A stretch of 64,000 nucleotides of DNA from Arthrobacter sp. ISL-30. Lineage in GTDB: Bacteria > Actinomycetota > Actinomycetes > Actinomycetales > Micrococcaceae. The DNA is taken from NCBI RefSeq assembly GCF_018613855.1, contig NZ_JAGGPK010000040.1:1-64000 (forward strand). The letters run 5' to 3'. The notes beneath the pieces were generated by a model. It made no database searches, was not told the origin of the DNA, and saw nothing but the letters and a program-made list of their open reading frames with translations. Numbering within the stretch: position 1 is the first letter of the stretch; every line of letters begins with the position of its first letter. The translations under genes were made by a program, and so were the position numbers. Shown piece after piece: positions 17,830 to 26,616 of this stretch.

Positions 17830-19233
17830 ATGCTGAATCTTGAACGCGACGTAGTAATCGTCGGCGCGGGACCGTCAGGGCTGACGGCTGCGCGCGAACT
17901 GAAGAAGGCCGGCCTGAGTGTCGCCGTGCTCGAGGCACGGGATCGCGTCGGCGGGCGGACCTGGACCGACTTCATTGAGGGCGCCATGCTCGAAATCGGC
18001 GGTCAGTGGGTTTCGCCGGACCAAACGGCGCTCATGGAACTGCTCGATGAACTGGGACTGGAGCTGTACTCCCGGTATCGCGAAGGCGATTCAGTCTACC
18101 TCGGTCCCGACGGCAACCCGATCCGCTATGCCGGAGACACCTTCCCTGTCACTGACCAGACCCGCGCCGAAATGGACAAGTTGGTCTCCATCCTGGATGG
18201 ACTTGCGGCCGAAATCGGCCCCACCGAGCCATGGGCCCATCCCAAGGCCCGTGAGCTGGACACAGTGTCGTTCCATCACTGGCTTCGCCTCCATTCGGCT
18301 GACGAGGAGGCCTGCAACAACATCGGGCTGTTCATCGCGGGCGGAATGCTCACCAAACCAGCCCATTCATTCTCAGCCCTCCAGGCCGTCCTGATGGCAG
18401 CATCCGCCGGGTCCTTCACCCACCTCACGGATGAGGACTTCATCCTGGACAAGCGGGTCATCGGCGGCATGCAGCAGGTATCGCTGCGCCTCGCCGCGGA
18501 GTTGGGCGACGACGTCGTCCTTAACAGCCCGGTGCGGACCATCCGCTGGGAGTCCCACGGCGGCAATGGGCACAAGGTCACGGCCGTCTCGGAGCGGGCC
18601 ACCGTCAACGCGCGGTTCGTGATCATGGCGGTTCCGCCGAACCTGTACTCACGGGTGTCGTTCGAGCCTCCGCTGCCGCGGCGCCAGCACCAGATGCACC
18701 AGCACCAGTCCCTGGGCCTGGTCATCAAGGTTCACGCCGTTTATGGCTCGCCGTTCTGGCGGGAAGAAGGACTGTCCGGAACAGGCTTCAGCGCCGGTTC
18801 CCTCGTGCAGGAGGTGTACGACAACACCAACTATGGAGACCATCGAGGAACGTTGGTGGGCTTCATCTCCGACGAAAAGGCGGACAAGGTCTTCGCGCTG
18901 AGCGCCGAGGACCGCAAGCGCGCCGTCCTGGAATCCATCGCGGGCTTCCTCGGTGGCAAGGCCCTGGAGCCCGAGGTCTACTACGAGTCCGACTGGGGCT
19001 CAGAGGAGTGGACCCGCGGCGCCTACGCCTCCAGCTACGACCTTGGCGGTCTCCACCGCTACGGCAAGGACCAGCATGTTCCCGTCGGGCCGATCTACTG
19101 GTCCTCGTCGGACCTTGCCGCCGAGGGCTACCAGCATGTTGATGGTGCAGTGCGTATGGGGCAGTCGACGGCGGCCCGCATTGTGGCTGCCGAGGCTCAA
19201 GTCCGCGGAGGACTTGCCGCCGTCGGACGGTAA
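17830..19233 (+). CDS. Flavin-dependent monoamine oxidase
   Basis: The 467-residue protein is a flavin amine oxidase that oxidises primary amines to aldehydes with release of ammonia and H2O2. The N-terminal dinucleotide-binding motif VVIVGAGPSGLTAARELK is followed by LEARDRVGGRTWTD and the EIGGQWVSPDQ segment. The C-terminal FAD-binding segment is YQHVDGAVRMGQSTAARIV. Putrescine oxidase or tyramine oxidase are the closest functional ideas; the substrate cannot be fixed from sequence. The ATG at 17830 follows a GGAGAGG site. An earlier in-frame ATG at 17764 would lie inside the operator and is unlikely. Confidence 0.88.
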   Translation: MLNLERDVVIVGAGPSGLTAARELKKAGLSVAVLEARDRVGGRTWTDFIEGAMLEIGGQWVSPDQTALMELLDELGLELYSRYREGDSVYLGPDGNPIRYAGDTFPVTDQTRAEMDKLVSILDGLAAEIGPTEPWAHPKARELDTVSFHHWLRLHSADEEACNNIGLFIAGGMLTKPAHSFSALQAVLMAASAGSFTHLTDEDFILDKRVIGGMQQVSLRLAAELGDDVVLNSPVRTIRWESHGGNGHKVTAVSERATVNARFVIMAVPPNLYSRVSFEPPLPRRQHQMHQHQSLGLVIKVHAVYGSPFWREEGLSGTGFSAGSLVQEVYDNTNYGDHRGTLVGFISDEKADKVFALSAEDRKRAVLESIAGFLGGKALEPEVYYESDWGSEEWTRGAYASSYDLGGLHRYGKDQHVPVGPIYWSSSDLAAEGYQHVDGAVRMGQSTAARIVAAEAQVRGGLAAVGR

Positions 19234-19249
19234 CTCTTTGCCCACGTTC

Positions 19250-19308
19250 GCGAGGGGTGAGATCTCGGCGTTTTGAGTAAGCCAAAGCGCCGAGATCTCG
19301 CACCTCGC
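19250..19308. repeat. Long inverted repeat, possible terminator or REP-like element
   Basis: Arms of 21 bp (19250-19270 and 19288-19308) with two mismatches share the core GAGATCTCGGCG and enclose a 17-nt loop that begins with TTTT. It starts 16 bases after the amine oxidase stop. It may terminate that gene, but length and the missing T-tract after the second arm also fit a dispersed intergenic palindrome. Confidence 0.7.
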
Positions 19309-19345
19309 TGACGTCTAAGGATCCCGAAATACCGCCTTCTCTGAA

Positions 19346-19360
19346 GATTGTTGAACAATC
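19346..19360. promoter_or_regulatory. Predicted GntR operator upstream of pxpA
   Basis: The 15-mer GATTGTTGAACAATC is a palindrome around a central G/C and lies 53 bases upstream of the pxpA start. Nearly the same sequence occurs twice upstream of the NRAMP-like gene in the same cluster. The TTGT-N3-ACAA form fits FadR/FCD-type GntR regulators, and one is encoded at 25043. Confidence 0.75.
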
Positions 19361-19412
19361 TGAGGAAATCGGGCATGATTGGTACAGCATCCAATCTGAG
19401 ACGGGGGTCACA

Positions 19413-20171
19413 ATGCCTTTCATCGATTTGAACAGCGACGTCGGAGAATCCTTCGGGAACTGGACCATGGGCGACGACGCCGCCATCTTCCAGTACGTCT
19501 CCAGCGCCAACGTTGCCTGCGGCTTCCATGCCGGCGACCCCAGCACCATAGCCCGGACCTGTCGCGACGCAGTGGCGGCCGGAGTGACAATCGGGGCACA
19601 CGTTGGCTACCGGGACCTGGTCGGTTTCGGCCGGCGCTTCCTTGACTGCTCCGCCACCGAACTCGCCGACGACGTCCTCTACCAGCTCGGCGCGCTCCAG
19701 GCCCTGGCCCTTGCGGCCGGCTCGGAGATCAAGTACGTCAAGCCCCACGGCGCCCTGTACAACACAATCGTTCACCACGAAGTACACGCCAAGGCCGTTG
19801 TTGACGCAGTGCACGCCTTCAGTCCCGGACTGCCGCTGCTGCTCCTGCCCGGCTCCGTGGCGCTTGCAGAGGCGGAGCTGCGAGGACTCCGCGCTGTTGC
19901 GGAAGCCTTCGCAGACCGCGCCTACAACCCCGACGGCACGCTGGTTTCGCGGAGGGAGGCAGGCGCACTTCTGCACGATGACCAGGCCATCACCGAGAAC
20001 ATGGTCCGCCTGGCAACCGAAGGAAAGATCGTCGCCCGCGATGGCTCCCTCCTGACCATTGACGCCGAAAGCATCTGCGTCCACGGCGATACTGCCGGCG
20101 CCGTTGCCATGGCCGGCGCCGTCCGCAAAGGCCTTGAGCAGGCGGGCGTCGCCGTCCGGAGTTTTGTATGA
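19413..20171 (+). CDS. pxpA: 5-oxoprolinase subunit PxpA (LamB/YcsF family)
   Basis: PxpA, with PxpB and PxpC, hydrolyses 5-oxoproline (pyroglutamate) to glutamate with ATP. The 252-residue protein shows the family start [14 protein letters not shown], the [12 protein letters not shown] motif, GAHVGYRD, and KPHGALYN, which contribute conserved acidic and histidine residues of the active site. Length is normal. The stop overlaps pxpBC by four bases (ATGA), so the products are coupled. A GntR-type operator lies upstream. Confidence 0.93.
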   Translation: MPFIDLNSDVGESFGNWTMGDDAAIFQYVSSANVACGFHAGDPSTIARTCRDAVAAGVTIGAHVGYRDLVGFGRRFLDCSATELADDVLYQLGALQALALAAGSEIKYVKPHGALYNTIVHHEVHAKAVVDAVHAFSPGLPLLLLPGSVALAEAELRGLRAVAEAFADRAYNPDGTLVSRREAGALLHDDQAITENMVRLATEGKIVARDGSLLTIDAESICVHGDTAGAVAMAGAVRKGLEQAGVAVRSFV

Positions 20172-21910
20172 GTATCACGGGCATCCGCTGGGCCGGGCCG
20201 CGCGCGCTCCTGGTGGAACTGACGGACCTCGGCTCTGTGCTCGCGCTCCATGCCAGGCTGCTCGCCGAGCCCCTTCCGGGCCAGCTCGACGCCGTCGCCG
20301 CCGCTGCCACCGTGCTGCTCAAGTTCGCCTCCGCGGCCGACACCCGTGGCGCGCGCAACGCCGTCGGGCATCTGGATCTGACTGAAACGAGCAGGGACGG
20401 CGGCCGCGAGGTCATTATTGAGGTGGTGTACGACGGCGAGGACCTGGCGGAGGTGGGCCGTCTCACCGGCCTGGGGACCGACGGCGTCGTGGCCGCCCAT
20501 TGCGGGCAGACCTGGACCGCTGCCTTCGGCGGCTTCGCGCCGGGATTCACCTATCTTGCAGGCGAGGACCGCCGCTTGGACGTGCCCCGCCGCAGTTCTC
20601 CCCGCACGGCAGTCCCGGCAGGTTCCGTGGCACTCGGCGGTGAATTTGCCGCAGTCTACCCACGGCAGTCTCCCGGCGGCTGGCAGCTGATCGGACATAC
20701 GACGGCAGCCATGTGGGACCTTAGCCGTGAATCCCCCGCCCTCGTGCGTCCCGGCGACAGGGTGAAGTACGTTGCTGTCCGGGACTCCATTGAGCTGTCG
20801 GCCAACGTGATGTCCCAGTCGGCTGCCCCTTCGGTTGCCCCTGCCGAGGTGTCCGCTCCGGAAACACAGTCCGACGGCGCGGAACTGCAGGGAGGGCACC
20901 TGCTGGTGGACACTCCCGGGCTGCAGTCCCTCATTCAGGACCTCGGCAGGCCCGGGCTCGGCGACCTGGGCGTCTCAGCCTCCGGCGCCGCTGACCAGCG
21001 GTCGGCGCGCCAGGCCAATCGGCTCGTCGGCAACGGAAGCACGGCCGCCGTCGTCGAGAACGTCCTTGGAGGACTGGTCCTCCGAGCCCGTGGCGATCAG
21101 GTGCTTGCCGTTACCGGCGCACTCGTTCCGCTGACGATTACGACATCCACGTCCGCACGCCGCCCTTCCCTCTGCGCCCCGTTCGCCCTGCTCGACGGCG
21201 AGACGCTGACCTTGGGGGCTCCAACCGCAGGACTGAGGAGCTACGTCGCGGTCCGTGGCGGAGTGGACGTTCCGCCGATCCTGGGCAGTCGGTCCAGCGA
21301 CTCGATGTCTGGCATCGGACCCGCACCGTTGAAGACGGGCATGTTGCTCCCGGTCGGCCCGGTGCCGACCTACCAATTGGTGGGATCGCCCGAAACCTCC
21401 ACGCTCCAACTGGGGAAGGACGCCGCACGCCTGCGTGTCACGCTGGGTCCGCGCGATGACTGGTTCCATGGCCATGCCCTGGAAACCCTGAGCGGGCAGG
21501 ACTGGCTTGTCACCGAGCAGTCCAACCGCATTGGCCTGCGGCTGGCACCCGTCAGCCCGGCTGGTGAAAAGGAGGGTGGAAGGGTTCTTGAACGTCGTCG
21601 TGACGGAGAGCTGCCCAGCGAGGGTGCCGTAGCCGGTTCGCTCCAGGTACCGCCCAACGGAGAGCCGGTCCTCTTCCTCGCGGACCACCCGGTGACAGGC
21701 GGCTACCCGGTGATAGCCGTCGTCGTGCCGGAAGACCTCCCTGTCGCCGCGCAACTGCCGCCGGACCAGCGGGTGCGCTTTACCGTCGTGGACCCCGAAA
21801 CCCTTGCGCCCATCGCAACTCCCTTCAGCCATACCTCTTTTACCGCACCCTTAAACCCTGCCGCCGTCGCCGTCGGCCCCGTTCACGTTCCCGAAGGAAG
21901 TTACACATGA
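20168..21910 (+). CDS. Fused PxpB-PxpC (KipI-KipA) 5-oxoprolinase / carboxyltransferase subunits
   Basis: This 580-residue protein joins two proteins that are separate in B. subtilis and E. coli. Residues 1-225 are KipI/PxpB (AHS1): [20 protein letters not shown] and [17 protein letters not shown] are visible. Residues 240-575 are KipA/PxpC (AHS2): [20 protein letters not shown] at the start and a SNRIGLRL motif later. The same AHS1-AHS2 pair forms the carboxyltransferase of urea carboxylase. The gene overlaps pxpA and the biotin carboxylase gene by four bases each. A complex with both is likely. Confidence 0.92.
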   Translation: MSITGIRWAGPRALLVELTDLGSVLALHARLLAEPLPGQLDAVAAAATVLLKFASAADTRGARNAVGHLDLTETSRDGGREVIIEVVYDGEDLAEVGRLTGLGTDGVVAAHCGQTWTAAFGGFAPGFTYLAGEDRRLDVPRRSSPRTAVPAGSVALGGEFAAVYPRQSPGGWQLIGHTTAAMWDLSRESPALVRPGDRVKYVAVRDSIELSANVMSQSAAPSVAPAEVSAPETQSDGAELQGGHLLVDTPGLQSLIQDLGRPGLGDLGVSASGAADQRSARQANRLVGNGSTAAVVENVLGGLVLRARGDQVLAVTGALVPLTITTSTSARRPSLCAPFALLDGETLTLGAPTAGLRSYVAVRGGVDVPPILGSRSSDSMSGIGPAPLKTGMLLPVGPVPTYQLVGSPETSTLQLGKDAARLRVTLGPRDDWFHGHALETLSGQDWLVTEQSNRIGLRLAPVSPAGEKEGGRVLERRRDGELPSEGAVAGSLQVPPNGEPVLFLADHPVTGGYPVIAVVVPEDLPVAAQLPPDQRVRFTVVDPETLAPIATPFSHTSFTAPLNPAAVAVGPVHVPEGSYT

Positions 21911-23649
21911 AGAAGGTCCTCATCGCCAACCGCGGCGAGATCGCAGTCCGTATCGCCCGTGCCTGCACTGACGCAGGGTTGGTATCGGTAGCGGTCTACG
22001 CCAATCCCGACGCCGATTCCCTTCACGTTCGGCTTGCCGACGAGGTTTACGCCCTGGGCGGGACCTCCGGGGCGGAGACGTACCTCCATATCGCCAAGCT
22101 GATCGCCGTCGCCCGCCGGGCCGGCGCAGATGCAGTGCATCCCGGGTACGGCTTCCTGTCCGAGAATGCCGACTTCGCCCAGGCCGTTCTGGACGCGGGC
22201 CTGGCTTGGATTGGCCCCAGCCCGCAGGCCATTCGCGATCTCGGCAACAAGGTCACCGCCCGGGAGATCGCGGTTAGGGCCGGCGCACCGCTGGTTCCAG
22301 GCAGCGATGGCCCCGTGGCCAACGCCCAGGAAGTACTGGCCTTCGCCCTGGAACACGGTCTGCCTGTCGCCATTAAGGCGGCGTTCGGCGGTGGCGGCCG
22401 CGGGCTGAAGATCGCCCGCAGGCTAGAAGACATTGAGGACGCTTTCGAATCGGCGGTCCGTGAATCCACCGTTGCCTTCGGTCGTGGCGAATGCTTCGTT
22501 GAACGCTTCCTTGACCAGCCACGACACGTCGAGGCGCAGGTCCTCGCGGACACCCATGGCAACGTGGTGGTCCTCGGCACCCGTGACTGCTCCTTGCAGC
22601 GACGCAACCAAAAGCTGGTGGAGGAGGCTCCCGCTCCGTTCCTCACCTCGGAACAGCGACGCCTCATCCACGAATCCGCCAAGGCCATTTGCCGGGAGGC
22701 CGGCTATCACGGCGCCGGCACCGTTGAGTACCTTGTCGCCACCGACGGCACCATTTCCTTCCTGGAGGTCAACACCCGCCTCCAGGTGGAGCACCCCGTC
22801 ACGGAGGAGACCTCAGGCGTGGACCTGGTGCGGGAACAGTTCCGCATCGCCTCCGGCGGCGCCCTCACCCTGGCAGCGGATCCCGAACCTATTGGCCACG
22901 CCTTCGAGTTTCGGCTCAATGCCGAGGATCCTGCGCGGGGCTTCCTCCCCGGCCCCGGCACCGTGGAAGTCTTCGAAGCGCCCACTGGTCCCGGCATCCG
23001 CGTCGACACCGGCGTACGTTCCGGCTCCCTTGTTCCCGGTGAATACGACTCCCTGATGGCCAAGCTCATTGTCCGCGGCGAGGACCGGCAGCAGGCCCTG
23101 CGGCGCGCACGGGCTGCATTGGATGAAATGCGGATCCAGGGCCTGCCCACGGTACTTCCCTTTCACCGCGCCGTCGTACGGCATGAAGCCTTCACCTCTG
23201 AAGACAAGCTGGGCGTCTACACTACCTGGATCGAGACTGAATTCGCCGAGCCCCTGGCGACGTCTCCCGAGATCGCCCGTTCGGCCCCAGGTACCGAACG
23301 AAGCACCCTCACCGTGGAACTGGACGGCAAGGCGGTTCAGCTCGGCCTGCCCGTCCGGTTGTTTGAGGCACTGCTCAATGGCGGCGGCGGCTCCGCAGGT
23401 CGGCCCGGAGTCCTCGACGTCGCCGCTGCAGAGGACGACGCCGAACTCGCCTCGCCGATGTCGGGTTCCCTTGTGAAGTGGCTGGCCGAGGATGGGGAGA
23501 TCGTTGAAGCGGGTCAGCCTATTGCCGTGCTTGAAGCGATGAAGATGGAGACCAGTGTCCCCGCTCACAGGGGCGGCACCCTGGCGCGTGGCCCGCAGCA
23601 CCCGGGCACCGCCGTCGTCCGCGGGGACGTCCTGGCTAAAATTGGCTAG
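21907..23649 (+). CDS. Biotin carboxylase with fused biotin carboxyl carrier domain
   Basis: The 580-residue protein resembles the alpha subunit of acyl-CoA carboxylases. It has an N-terminal biotin carboxylase domain ([15 protein letters not shown] at the start, ATP-grasp loop [11 protein letters not shown], and [17 protein letters not shown] near 230) and a C-terminal biotinyl domain with EAMKMET, whose K546 is the biotin site. No acyl-CoA carboxyltransferase gene is nearby. The fusion protein encoded just upstream, with its urea-carboxylase-like carboxyltransferase folds, is the natural partner. The start overlaps the pxpBC stop by four bases. The substrate is unknown; 5-oxoproline or a related lactam is possible. 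Confidence 0.92.
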   Translation: MKKVLIANRGEIAVRIARACTDAGLVSVAVYANPDADSLHVRLADEVYALGGTSGAETYLHIAKLIAVARRAGADAVHPGYGFLSENADFAQAVLDAGLAWIGPSPQAIRDLGNKVTAREIAVRAGAPLVPGSDGPVANAQEVLAFALEHGLPVAIKAAFGGGGRGLKIARRLEDIEDAFESAVRESTVAFGRGECFVERFLDQPRHVEAQVLADTHGNVVVLGTRDCSLQRRNQKLVEEAPAPFLTSEQRRLIHESAKAICREAGYHGAGTVEYLVATDGTISFLEVNTRLQVEHPVTEETSGVDLVREQFRIASGGALTLAADPEPIGHAFEFRLNAEDPARGFLPGPGTVEVFEAPTGPGIRVDTGVRSGSLVPGEYDSLMAKLIVRGEDRQQALRRARAALDEMRIQGLPTVLPFHRAVVRHEAFTSEDKLGVYTTWIETEFAEPLATSPEIARSAPGTERSTLTVELDGKAVQLGLPVRLFEALLNGGGGSAGRPGVLDVAAAEDDAELASPMSGSLVKWLAEDGEIVEAGQPIAVLEAMKMETSVPAHRGGTLARGPQHPGTAVVRGDVLAKIG

Positions 23650-23682
23650 GCGGTCAGCTCAGGTCCAAAGGTGTTCATAGAC

Positions 23683-23714
23683 GCTCGGCGCCGCCCCGTA
23701 GGACGACGCCGAGC
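23683..23714. terminator. Hairpin after the pxp operon
   Basis: Arms of 14 bases (23683-23696 and 23701-23714), two mismatches, enclose the loop CGTA. It starts 33 bases after the biotin carboxylase stop and lies between convergent genes. There is no clear T-tract, so terminator function is likely but not certain. Confidence 0.6.
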
Positions 23715-23754
23715 TCACCTTACCGCTGCCAGTCACCAATCCCTGGCAAGGCAC

Positions 23755-24252
23755 CTAGGCCAGGCCGAGTTGCGTTTGCTGATTCGCGAGGTCGTAGTAG
23801 CGGCGTTCCTCGACAATCTTGCCGGCTTCGTCCAAGCGGCTGAAGAACGCCATGGGGAACTCCAGCCGTCGGCCAGTTGCCGGGATCTCTTCTCCAGTAG
23901 GCAATGGGAGCGGACCGTTGTTCGTGCCGGCGATTGTGCCCTCGCCGGCGACCATCTGACCGTCGACCAGAATGCTCGTGAGCGAGAACTGGAGGTCCGG
24001 AAATGCCTTGACGAACACCCCCGCGTCCTGCTCGATCGCCGCCCGGCCACGCAACGGTTCCGGATACTGCGGATCGACGACGACGGCGTCGTCCGCATAG
24101 AAGCTGGCAAAAGCGCCGGCATCGTGGGCGTTTATCGCCTGGGCCTGTGCCTCGAGGGCCTGCCGGCTGTCTGTGGGCCCGGCCTGGCCGGGACTGCTTG
24201 TTTCGTAGCTCTGGGTGGTCAGGAGAATTGCCACTAATCGGCGAATGAACAT
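23755..24252 (-). CDS. SnoaL-like / NTF2-fold protein
   Basis: The 165-residue protein resembles the SnoaL-like or nuclear transport factor 2 fold: AQAINAHDAGAFASFYADDAV followed by acidic PQYPEPLRGRAAIEQDAGVF, a beta-rich middle, and a C-terminal LDEAGKIVEERRYYD strand. Proteins of this kind bind small hydrophobic ligands; some are polyketide cyclases, many are uncharacterised. The N-terminal MFIRRLVAILL stretch is weakly hydrophobic. It is convergent with the pxp operon and has no obvious functional link to it. Confidence 0.7.
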   Translation of the reverse strand: MFIRRLVAILLTTQSYETSSPGQAGPTDSRQALEAQAQAINAHDAGAFASFYADDAVVVDPQYPEPLRGRAAIEQDAGVFVKAFPDLQFSLTSILVDGQMVAGEGTIAGTNNGPLPLPTGEEIPATGRRLEFPMAFFSRLDEAGKIVEERRYYDLANQQTQLGLA

Positions 24253-24441
24253 GCTCGTTCTTCTTTGCTTGAGAAGATCAGTTAAGGGTGCCAGCCCCAG
24301 CCAGTAGCTTTGAGTGCGGGGCAGCCTGAAAGCTATGCAAGCCTTTAGCGGCTATCCGTGAGCAGGGCCGCGCGTCCGAGGCGGCCAGCCTTATTTTAGG
24401 ACTGATGCGGGGCCTGGGAAAGATGCCGTTACTTGAGCCGG

Positions 24442-24945
24442 CTACTTGACCACGGTGACCAGTTCGACGTCGCCCAGTTGCCCTTTGGCGACAGTCGCAA
24501 CCATGTATGTGCAGGCAGGCTGACGGCGGCGATCGGTGGGCGAACCAGGGTTCAGAAGCCTGAGTCCTCCTGGGGCGGTGGTGTCCCACGGGATGTGGCT
24601 ATGCCCGAAGACCAGGATATCGGAATCCGGAAACAATGCGATGCAGCGTGCTTCGCGACCCTTCGCGGGACCCGTTTCGTGAATCATGCCGAAGCGGATA
24701 CCGTCCAGCGTGACGTGCGCTTTTTCCGGCAGGCGCTGGCGCAGTACTTCGCCGTCGTTATTTCCATACACGCCAACAAGTCTTCGGCTGCGCTCTTCCA
24801 GGGCATCCAGCAGCTCCGGCGAGGTCCAGTCACCGGCGTGGAAAACGACGTCGGCCCGCTCGACTTCGTTCCAGAGCTGCGCCGGGAGATCCCTGGCCCT
24901 GCTTGGTACGTGGGTGTCGGCAATCAGCAACAGGCGCAGAGTCAT
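24442..24945 (-). CDS. YfcE/MJ0936-type metallophosphoesterase
   Basis: From the ATG at 24945 the product has 167 residues and the small calcineurin-like phosphoesterase motifs in order: LLLIADTHV, FHAGDW, VYGNND, GMIHETG and VFGHSHIPW. These supply the two-metal centre that cleaves phosphodiesters. The cellular substrate is unknown. A longer reading that starts at 25275 overlaps the divergent GntR gene and is unlikely. It is not evidently tied to the flanking 5-oxoproline genes. Confidence 0.82.
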   Translation of the reverse strand: MTLRLLLIADTHVPSRARDLPAQLWNEVERADVVFHAGDWTSPELLDALEERSRRLVGVYGNNDGEVLRQRLPEKAHVTLDGIRFGMIHETGPAKGREARCIALFPDSDILVFGHSHIPWDTTAPGGLRLLNPGSPTDRRRQPACTYMVATVAKGQLGDVELVTVVK

Positions 24946-25042
24946 ACGAGGAATGGTGTCATGGTGTTGCGTGACGGCGCGGTCGTTCGTAAATCCCTTC
25001 GCCGTCAACACCGGAACTACTTGACTTCGGTAGATTTGGATC

Positions 25043-25768
25043 ATGCCCATGAACACTGCACTGCAAGGGATCGCCGAAGGCGGCCAGGCCACCCACGCCC
25101 ACACCGGCGCCTGGGTAGCGGGGGTGCTTCGGGCGCGGATTTCGGCCGGGCAGCTCCCGCCGGGCACCAAGCTGTCAGAGCAGAAGCTTTCTGAAGCCCT
25201 TGGCGTTTCCCGGAATACACTGCGCGAGGCGTTCACCGTCCTTGCCGGGGAATCCGTGGTCCAGCGCATTCCCAATCGCGGCGTTTTCGTGGCGGCGCCC
25301 GGTGCGGACGACGTCCGGGAGATCTACCGCGTCAGGCGGCTCATCGAACCTGCGGCCGTGTTGTGGGGTGAGGCTGCGGGCGAATCGCTTACGGGCCTGG
25401 ACGCCATCATAGACAAGGCGCGGAAAGCGCGCGAGGCCGGGTCGGTTCCAGGTATGGCCGACGCAAACCAGGAGCTGCACAAGGCCTTGGTGGGACTAGC
25501 CGGAAGCGCCTCGCTGGACGAACTCATGGAAAAGGTCCTCGCCGAGATGCGCCTGGTCTTCCATGCCATGGCAACAACACCGGACTTCCACAGCCACTAC
25601 GTGGAGCGGAACGCAGCCCTCGTAGCTCAGATAAGGGCAGGCCAACGCGAAGAAGCTGCCACTGAGCTGCGCCGATACCTCGACGCAGCTGAGCACGAGC
25701 TGCTGGTCCACATCGGGGCCCTTCCGGCCAATGTGGACGAACGCAGTAACCAGGGAATCAGCGGCTAG
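25043..25768 (+). CDS. GntR-family (FCD) transcriptional regulator
   Basis: The 241-residue protein has a winged helix at about 25-90 (LRARISAGQLPPGTKLSEQ, ALGVSRNTLREAFTVL, and PNRGVFVAAP as wing) and an all-helical FCD effector domain with acidic and His residues (DANQELHKALV). FCD regulators respond to carboxylic acids. It lies inside the 5-oxoproline cluster, and palindromes of the right type occur upstream of both cluster operons. It is therefore the likely local regulator; 5-oxoproline or a related acid is a candidate effector. Its stop overlaps the convergent DUF1445 gene by four bases. Confidence 0.88.
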   Translation: MPMNTALQGIAEGGQATHAHTGAWVAGVLRARISAGQLPPGTKLSEQKLSEALGVSRNTLREAFTVLAGESVVQRIPNRGVFVAAPGADDVREIYRVRRLIEPAAVLWGEAAGESLTGLDAIIDKARKAREAGSVPGMADANQELHKALVGLAGSASLDELMEKVLAEMRLVFHAMATTPDFHSHYVERNAALVAQIRAGQREEAATELRRYLDAAEHELLVHIGALPANVDERSNQGISG

Positions 25769-26607
25769 GGCACTTGGTAGGAGCTGTCCCGCGCGTCCGT
25801 GATGAGCATATAGCCGGGTGCATGCCCGATCGCCAGAGCGGGCCGGGACTCCATCACGGCAGCCTGCGGAGTGACGCCGCAAGCCCAGAACACGGGCACA
25901 TGGCCTTCAGGAATGGTGACGGCGTCACCAAAATCCGGCCTGGACAGGTCAGCAATGCCGAGTTCGCCCGGATTCCCGACGTGGACTGGTGCTCCATGCA
26001 CCGCGGGGTAGCGGGACGTGATGCGGACGGCGTCCGCCACTTGGGACGCCGGGATGGGACGCATTGAAACTACCAGCGGCCCTGCCATGGAGCCCGCGGG
26101 CTCGCATCTGACCGAGGTTCGGTACATCGGCACATTCACGCCCTGGTCGATATGGGCAATCCGGATGCCGTTTTCCTGGAGGGCGGCTTCGAAGGTGAAG
26201 CTGCAGCCCACGATGAACGTCACCAGGTCATCGCGCCAATAAGCTTTGATGTCTGTTGGATCATCGATTTTCACGCCGTTTTCGTAGATCGTATAGCGGG
26301 GCACGTCGGTACGGATGTCGCCTCCGGCCAGCAGCGCGCCGCTGGTTTCACCGGCGTCGAGCACCCCCAGGATGGGGCACGGTTTGGGGTTCCTCTGCGC
26401 GAACAGCAGCACGTCGAATGCCTGGGACCTGGGCACGATGATCAAGTTCGCCTGGGCATATCCGGCGCTCCAGCCCGCGGTTGGCGTCACCAGGCCATTC
26501 CGGAAAAGCGACCGCGCTTCAGTTGGTGACAAGGCCGCTGGGTTTTCTGGCAGCGCCGGATTTTCCGGCAGTACGACGGCGGCCGAATGGTTCGTGGGGA
26601 TGGTCAT
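25765..26607 (-). CDS. DUF1445 protein, putative hydro-lyase / D-glutamate cyclase-like
   Basis: The 280-residue protein belongs to the DUF1445 family (B. subtilis YcsI). Family sequence is visible in RSLFRNGLVTPTAGWSAGYAQ, LVTFIVGCSFTFEAAL with its central Cys, VPMYRTSVRC and FWACGVTPQAAV. A mammalian member is D-glutamate cyclase, which forms 5-oxo-D-proline from D-glutamate. In B. subtilis ycsI lies with ycsF (pxpA), an NRAMP-like gene and kipI/kipA, as here. It starts after an AGGAGG site and lies nine bases from the transporter gene, so the two are an operon. Confidence 0.88.
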   Translation of the reverse strand: MTIPTNHSAAVVLPENPALPENPAALSPTEARSLFRNGLVTPTAGWSAGYAQANLIIVPRSQAFDVLLFAQRNPKPCPILGVLDAGETSGALLAGGDIRTDVPRYTIYENGVKIDDPTDIKAYWRDDLVTFIVGCSFTFEAALQENGIRIAHIDQGVNVPMYRTSVRCEPAGSMAGPLVVSMRPIPASQVADAVRITSRYPAVHGAPVHVGNPGELGIADLSRPDFGDAVTIPEGHVPVFWACGVTPQAAVMESRPALAIGHAPGYMLITDARDSSYQVP

Positions 26608-26616
26608 GGCGGCCTC

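Noticed and set aside
20168..21910. PxpB-PxpC fusion as an assembly error
   Set aside because: The join lies in a smooth Ala/Pro-rich linker in one frame with both domains complete; fused forms of these domains are also known in urea carboxylase.
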